In this document: piece after piece, positions 60,340-64,000 of the stretch
Position numbering within the stretch: position 1 is the stretch's first letter
How the letters are laid out: each line of letters starts with the position of its first letter
Assembly (NCBI GenBank): GCA_041658205.1
Contig: JBBAAO010000001.1
Location: forward strand, 1,426,001 to 1,490,000
DNA: 64,000 nucleotides
Direction: 5' to 3'
DNA from: Bacteroidota bacterium
Lineage (GTDB): Bacteria; Bacteroidota; Ignavibacteria; UBA10030; UBA8401
Made by a program: the position numbers and the translations under genes
The notes under the pieces: model-generated
Seen by the model: the letters and a program-made list of their open reading frames with translations, nothing else
Told to the model about the DNA's origin: nothing
Databases searched by the model: none

Positions 60340-60897
60340 ATGGTATTCAATAGAATCGATGCATTATTGTTAATGCAGGAGTATACGCTCAATGAAAGTC
60401 TCTGCAAACATATGCTATGTGTAGAAACAGCATTGAGATCTTACGCAAATAAATTTAATCAAGATGAAGAGTTATGGGGTATTACTGGTCTCCTGCATGA
60501 TTTCGATTATGAGCGTTACCCCAACCCACCGGATCATCCATTGAAGGGTAGTGAAATATTAAAAAACCTTGGCTACCCAGAAGATATGCGTATCGCCATA
60601 CTGGGACATGCATCGTATACTAATGTACCCCGCGAGTCAATTCTTGCAAAAACATTATTCGCCTGCGACGAACTTTGTGGTTTTATCGTTGCATGTTCTT
60701 TGGTAAAACCGGACAAAAAAGTCGCATCTGTTGAAGTCAGTTCTGTCAAAAAAAAATTAAAAGATAAAGGATTCGCGAGGAATGTGAGCAGAGACGATAT
60801 CATCAACGGTGCAGCCGAACTGGGTGTTATCCTCGATGATCATATTCAATTTGTTCTCGATTCACTAAAGGCTAATGCCGCACAGTTGGGATTATAA
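60340..60897 (+). CDS. HD-domain protein
   Basis: This 185-residue helical protein is an HD/HDIG-like domain: GLLHDFDYERYPNP (His and Asp pair, about 51-52), HPLKGSEILKNLGYP, ILGHASYTN and FACDELCGF. Such domains often hydrolyse phosphates or cyclic nucleotides. The ATG at 60340 follows CTAAGG; a TTG at 60334 is less likely. It sits 70 bases after the GTPase gene, so membership of the same transcript is uncertain. Confidence 0.8.
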   Translation: MVFNRIDALLLMQEYTLNESLCKHMLCVETALRSYANKFNQDEELWGITGLLHDFDYERYPNPPDHPLKGSEILKNLGYPEDMRIAILGHASYTNVPRESILAKTLFACDELCGFIVACSLVKPDKKVASVEVSSVKKKLKDKGFARNVSRDDIINGAAELGVILDDHIQFVLDSLKANAAQLGL

Positions 60898-60994
60898 TCA
60901 ACAATGAGTTCCTGTAACTCTTTAATCATTATTCCGTAACTTAAAAAAGTTTGTTCCATCTATACCTAATATTAAACCATTGCCGGAGCGTATT

Positions 60995-61783
60995 ATGAAA
61001 AAAACCATCTATTTCTTTCTTGCTGCATTAATATTTTCCATTCCGCTCCTTTCTCAAGATAAAGATGATGACGACGAATATGATCGAAGAGAGTATTCTT
61101 ACTGGAATAGAACCAAAGTGGGTGGTGCTGGTGGTATAACGCCTATTGTTGGAATGTTTGATAATAAAGAAATTAATAAATTCCTCACCAGTTCTGGACT
61201 TCCTACTTTCGCAAATGATCCACTCTATTTGGTTGGAGGGGGTGGATACGGCTATATCATGTTCTTAAGAAATGTTCGAATGGGAGGGTTTGGAGCAAGT
61301 GGTAGTAGAACAGTTAATTCCATTCAACCGATGACCGCCGGCGGAAATCTGCGAAAGGAAGTTGAATACGAAGTTTCCTACGGCGGATTTTTAATAGATT
61401 ATGTGCAACCCGTAGCGTATCGTTTAGATGTTGCCGTAGGAGCAACAATTGGCGGCGGTGAGATTAATTTAACAATGAGACGTGATGATGGCAATTTTAA
61501 GGATTGGAACAATCTTTGGAATGATTTTGGAAATCAAAATACACAGTCGACAAATTACACACGAAGGTTGAATGGTACGTTTGCCGTTTTTAATCCTCAT
61601 GTAGACATTGAATATACCATTTTAACATGGTTGCAACTAAGAATTGGTGCAGGATATCCAATTATGTTTTCACCGGAATGGAAATTGGATGAAAAGCATG
61701 AGATCAATTCGGTTCCATCCAATATTAAAATAAACGGATATACAATCAACGCAGGAATAATGTTCGGATATTTTGGCTGGTAA
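60995..61783 (+). CDS. Exported barrel-like outer-membrane protein
   Basis: The 262-residue protein has a signal peptide (residues 1-20), an acidic stretch (DKDDDDEYDRRE) and then strand-rich sequence with many Gly and aromatic residues, ending GIMFGYFGW with a terminal aromatic. This is typical of small outer-membrane beta-barrel proteins. No family is named. The ATG at 60995 follows GGAG. The gap to the HD gene is about 100 bases, so it may be transcribed separately. Confidence 0.72.
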   Translation: MKKTIYFFLAALIFSIPLLSQDKDDDDEYDRREYSYWNRTKVGGAGGITPIVGMFDNKEINKFLTSSGLPTFANDPLYLVGGGGYGYIMFLRNVRMGGFGASGSRTVNSIQPMTAGGNLRKEVEYEVSYGGFLIDYVQPVAYRLDVAVGATIGGGEINLTMRRDDGNFKDWNNLWNDFGNQNTQSTNYTRRLNGTFAVFNPHVDIEYTILTWLQLRIGAGYPIMFSPEWKLDEKHEINSVPSNIKINGYTINAGIMFGYFGW

Positions 61784-61802
61784 TAGATAGAAACGGTTTT
61801 AA

Positions 61803-61846
61803 AAAAAGATATGCCATGACTTTGAGTCGTGGCATATCTTTTTTAA
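61803..61846. terminator. Strong bidirectional terminator
   Basis: AAAAGATATGCCA (61804 onward) pairs with TGGCATATCTTTT (to 61842), with extra GACT/AGTC pairing near the loop. It lies between the convergent outer-membrane protein and tyrosine phenol-lyase genes. Confidence 0.88.
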
Positions 61847-61861
61847 ATGCTATTCTAGGTA

Positions 61862-63247
61862 TTATAGCTTTTCAAAACGTGCTTGGAAAAATCTCAGATA
61901 TTTTGGTTCGTAGATCATCTTCAGACCTTTCACTTTTTCTCTCTGTTGCCACACTTCATATACAGACTCAACAGTGACATCACAGTGAGCTTGCGTATAG
62001 ACCCGGCGGGGAAAAGTGAGGCGAACAAGTTCTAGTTTGGGAAAATAATGATCTCCCGTTTCTTTATTTCTTCCTGCAGAAACAATTCCTCGTTCCATTG
62101 CTCGGATTCCGGAATCAAGGTATAATTCTGCGGCAAGAGTTTGGGCAGGAAACTTCAATTGTTCCAATTGTGGATAAAATTGTTTTGCATCCAAAAAGAT
62201 AGCGTGCCCACCTATAGGGCGGACAATCGGAACGCCAAGTTCAATCAATCTGTTACCGACATATTCCACTTGTCCGATACGAGCTTGTAAGTGATTAAAC
62301 TGACACGCTTCTTCAATACCTCGCGCCATTGCTTCCATATCACGGCCGGCAAGTCCGCCATATGTGTGGAGTCCTTCATACACTACAACCATATTCCGCG
62401 CTTCTTCAAACACATCGTAGTCATTCATTGCCAGAAAACCGCCGATGTTTACCAACAAATCTTTTTTTCCGCTCATAGTTGCAGCATCGGAATAGGAACA
62501 CATCTCGTGTAAAATTTCTTTTATCGTTTTTTGTTCATACTCTTTTTCACGCACTTTTATGAAGTAAGCATTTTCCATGGCGCGTGTAGCGTCGAATACT
62601 ACTTTTATTTTATTTTTTGACGCCAGTTGATATACCGCTCTGAGATTTTCCATCGAGATCGGCTGTCCGCCTGCCATATTTACAGTAGCACCAACGGTAA
62701 TGTAGGCAACTTTCTCTGCACCAACTCTTTTGATCAAACTCTCAAATTTATGAAGATCAACATTACCCTTGAATGGATGTTCAATCTGCGCATCATGCGC
62801 TTCATCAATAATCACATCTACGAATGTTCCACCCGCAAGTTCTTGATGCAACCGTGTTGTAGTGAAATACATATTTCCAGGAACATACTGTCCCGGTTTG
62901 ATCAGGATTTGTGAAATCAAGTTTTCGGCACCGCGGCCTTGGTGAGTTGGAACGAGATATTTGTATCCGTAAAATTCTTGAACTTTTTCTTCCAGATGAT
63001 AGTAATTTTCACTTCCAGCATACGCTTCGTCGCCAAGCATCATTCCTGCCCATTGGTAATCACTCATGGCATTCGTGCCACTATCCGTTAATAGATCAAT
63101 ATAGACATCTTTCGATTTTAGAAGGAATGTGTTGTATCCGGCTTCTCTGATCGTCACTTCTCGTTCTTCACGCGTGGTCATTCGCAACGGTTCAACTGAT
63201 TTGATCTTGAATGGTTCCGCCCAAGACCGTCTTTTTATAATATCCAT
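61862..63247 (-). CDS. tpl: Tyrosine phenol-lyase
   Basis: This 461-residue PLP enzyme splits tyrosine into phenol, pyruvate and ammonia. TPL-like features: GYNTFLLKSKDVYIDLLTDS, GSENYYHLEEKVQEFYG, SGKKDLLVNIGG (PLP Lys) and RAMERGIVSAGR with the Arg that binds the phenol hydroxyl in TPL. The ATG at 63247 is chosen because GAGGAG lies 6 bases upstream; the frame is open further but lacks similarity. It is a paralogue of the tryptophanase at 34093-35463. Assignment over tryptophanase rests on residues named here. Confidence 0.88.
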   Translation of the reverse strand: MDIIKRRSWAEPFKIKSVEPLRMTTREEREVTIREAGYNTFLLKSKDVYIDLLTDSGTNAMSDYQWAGMMLGDEAYAGSENYYHLEEKVQEFYGYKYLVPTHQGRGAENLISQILIKPGQYVPGNMYFTTTRLHQELAGGTFVDVIIDEAHDAQIEHPFKGNVDLHKFESLIKRVGAEKVAYITVGATVNMAGGQPISMENLRAVYQLASKNKIKVVFDATRAMENAYFIKVREKEYEQKTIKEILHEMCSYSDAATMSGKKDLLVNIGGFLAMNDYDVFEEARNMVVVYEGLHTYGGLAGRDMEAMARGIEEACQFNHLQARIGQVEYVGNRLIELGVPIVRPIGGHAIFLDAKQFYPQLEQLKFPAQTLAAELYLDSGIRAMERGIVSAGRNKETGDHYFPKLELVRLTFPRRVYTQAHCDVTVESVYEVWQQREKVKGLKMIYEPKYLRFFQARFEKL

Positions 63248-63396
63248 TGATGCTCCTCTTTCATTGATTTTAGAAGGTGATTTTGTTACTTTCATATGAA
63301 TTGCACGGACAAATATAATCAACATGTGTTGATGAAACAATTTCATTTTCACCCATTGGTGATACGCGATCACCATATCTTGTTTAAAGGAATTTT
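63248..63396. promoter_or_regulatory. Divergent promoter region upstream of tpl
   Basis: 149 bases separate tpl (minus) from the next plus-strand gene. The ribosome site for tpl is inside it. No -10/-35 pair was firmly identified. Confidence 0.4.
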
Positions 63397-63750
63397 ATGA
63401 CTCTTGACGGAACCTGGAACGCAGTTGAAGTAGAGCTTGGCGGACAACATATTGATGAAGAATATCTTTCAGTTATTACACTTACGATCGCAAAAGAACA
63501 ATGTGAAATTCATATTGGAGGGAATACGGATAAAGGGACATTAAAATTTATTCCGTATGTCATTCCAATGGCTTTTGATTTTACCAGCAGTGACGGTCCA
63601 AACAAAGGAAAAGTATTTAAAGCGATTTACAAAGTCACCGGTGGCTTTTTAGTAGTTTGTTATAATACTGTCAATGGTGACCGTCCTAAGGTATTTGTCT
63701 CAACCCATGACAATCAGTTCTACCTAGTTCGTTATAAACGAGCAGAGTAA
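63397..63750 (+). CDS. Small lipocalin-like protein (TIGR03067-like)
   Basis: The 117-residue protein begins LDGTWNAVEVELGG and shows repeated strands with IGGNTDKGTLKF, DFTSSDGPNKGKVFKAIYKV and VVCYNTVNGDRPKVF. This matches a small family of single-domain lipocalin-like proteins common in Planctomycetes and FCB bacteria. The ligand is unknown. The stop overlaps the next gene start (TAATG). Confidence 0.75.
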   Translation: MTLDGTWNAVEVELGGQHIDEEYLSVITLTIAKEQCEIHIGGNTDKGTLKFIPYVIPMAFDFTSSDGPNKGKVFKAIYKVTGGFLVVCYNTVNGDRPKVFVSTHDNQFYLVRYKRAE

Positions 63751-64000
63751 TGATATCATCGAACGTTCTTTCAAAGCTCTCTTCCATCGTTGGGAAAAAA
63801 CACCTGTTCACTTCTCAGGAAGATAAGATAACGTATTCGTACGACGGCACTCCGTTACATTCACACTTACCTGAAGCAATTGCCCGGCCATCAACAAAAG
63901 AACAGATCTCCGAAATTCTAAAACTTGCGAATCAAGAAAAATTTGCTGTCGTTCCCCGGGGATCTGGTACAGGATTAAGCGGAGGATCAATTCCTACGGA
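63750..64000 (+). CDS. FAD-linked oxidase, GlcD/D-lactate dehydrogenase type (N-terminal part)
   Basis: The start is visible and the frame runs off the end of the window. The 83 residues shown contain the start of the FAD-binding domain: ARPSTKEQISEILKLANQ and PRGSGTGLSGG, the flavin-contact motif of glycolate oxidase GlcD and D-lactate dehydrogenase. It would oxidise 2-hydroxy acids. Which substrate cannot be seen from this part. The upstream small gene is translationally coupled to it. Confidence 0.88.
   Translation, partial: MISSNVLSKLSSIVGKKHLFTSQEDKITYSYDGTPLHSHLPEAIARPSTKEQISEILKLANQEKFAVVPRGSGTGLSGGSIPT

Noticed and set aside
50435..60897. Gliding motility or chemotaxis operon
   Set aside because: There are no CheA, CheW, CheY-pair, MCP, Gld or Spr genes; only the Roadblock/GTPase parts resemble polarity systems.
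63248..63376. 43-residue N-terminal extension of tpl
   Set aside because: It lacks similarity to TPL and the GAGGAG ribosome site lies just before the inner ATG.
1..64000. CRISPR array, insertion sequence or prophage
   Set aside because: No regular direct repeats, transposase, integrase or phage structural genes were found.

Overview
The window is 64 kb of a bacterial chromosome: dense, AT-rich, mostly plus-strand, with many start/stop overlaps between neighbouring genes. It looks like a free-living member of the Bacteroidota/Chlorobiota/Ignavibacteriota side of the FCB group. The evidence is a secreted metalloprotease with a C-terminal sorting-type domain containing the NPFNPS motif common in Ignavibacteria-like genomes, a BshB1-type bacillithiol enzyme, type III glutamine synthetase, class II CNT-type nucleoside transport, and Ccm plus heme A genes for respiratory cytochromes. 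The exact species cannot be read from the sequence.

Layout. 1-2728: thiolase (cut by the window edge), 3-hydroxyacyl-CoA dehydrogenase and acyl-CoA dehydrogenase. 2786-7855: LemA, two TPM-domain proteins around a DAHP synthase, a nitrilase-type hydrolase and glutamate dehydrogenase. 7855-14637: envelope genes (hypothetical, CapA-like, BamD, hotdog thioesterase, FG-GAP protein, sorted metalloprotease), running without a gap into 14634-19536, ccmABCDEF, whose CcmE has a Cys in place of the heme-binding His. 19589-25391: zinc-ribbon protein and bshB1 on the minus strand, then xseA-xseB-dxs and an oxidoreductase. 25461-30668: ribD, a class A beta-lactamase-like hydrolase, ribE, a PASTA protein, rpe, nagA. 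30744-37052: Lrp regulator with a palindromic operator, glnN, apt, tryptophanase, Yip1-like and hemerythrin proteins. 37125-46933: M28 peptidase, heme A genes, purine nucleoside and thymidine salvage, a metallophosphoesterase, secG. 47002-50028: an envelope protein, tRNA-Lys(CTT), an unknown gene and nth.

50435-60897 is the most unusual part: thirteen co-directional genes that look like one soluble signalling island. In order: a PAS-PAS-PAS hybrid histidine kinase, a TPR/coiled-coil protein, a Roadblock protein, a free-standing CZB zinc-sensor domain, two tandemly duplicated Aer-type PAS proteins, a PhnD-like binding protein without signal peptide, a small Roadblock-like protein, a receiver protein with a probable Roadblock-like C-terminal domain, a second clear Roadblock protein, an unknown protein, a CvnD/MglA-type small GTPase and an HD-domain protein. 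It resembles a Streptomyces conservon (kinase + Roadblock + GTPase) enlarged with the sensory parts of an aerotaxis receptor as separate proteins. No methyl-accepting, HAMP or membrane segment was seen in it.

60995-64000: an outer-membrane-type protein, a tyrosine phenol-lyase on the minus strand (second beta-eliminating lyase of the window), a small lipocalin-like protein and the start of a GlcD-type FAD oxidase cut by the window edge. No insertion sequence, integrase, CRISPR array or phage gene was recognised.
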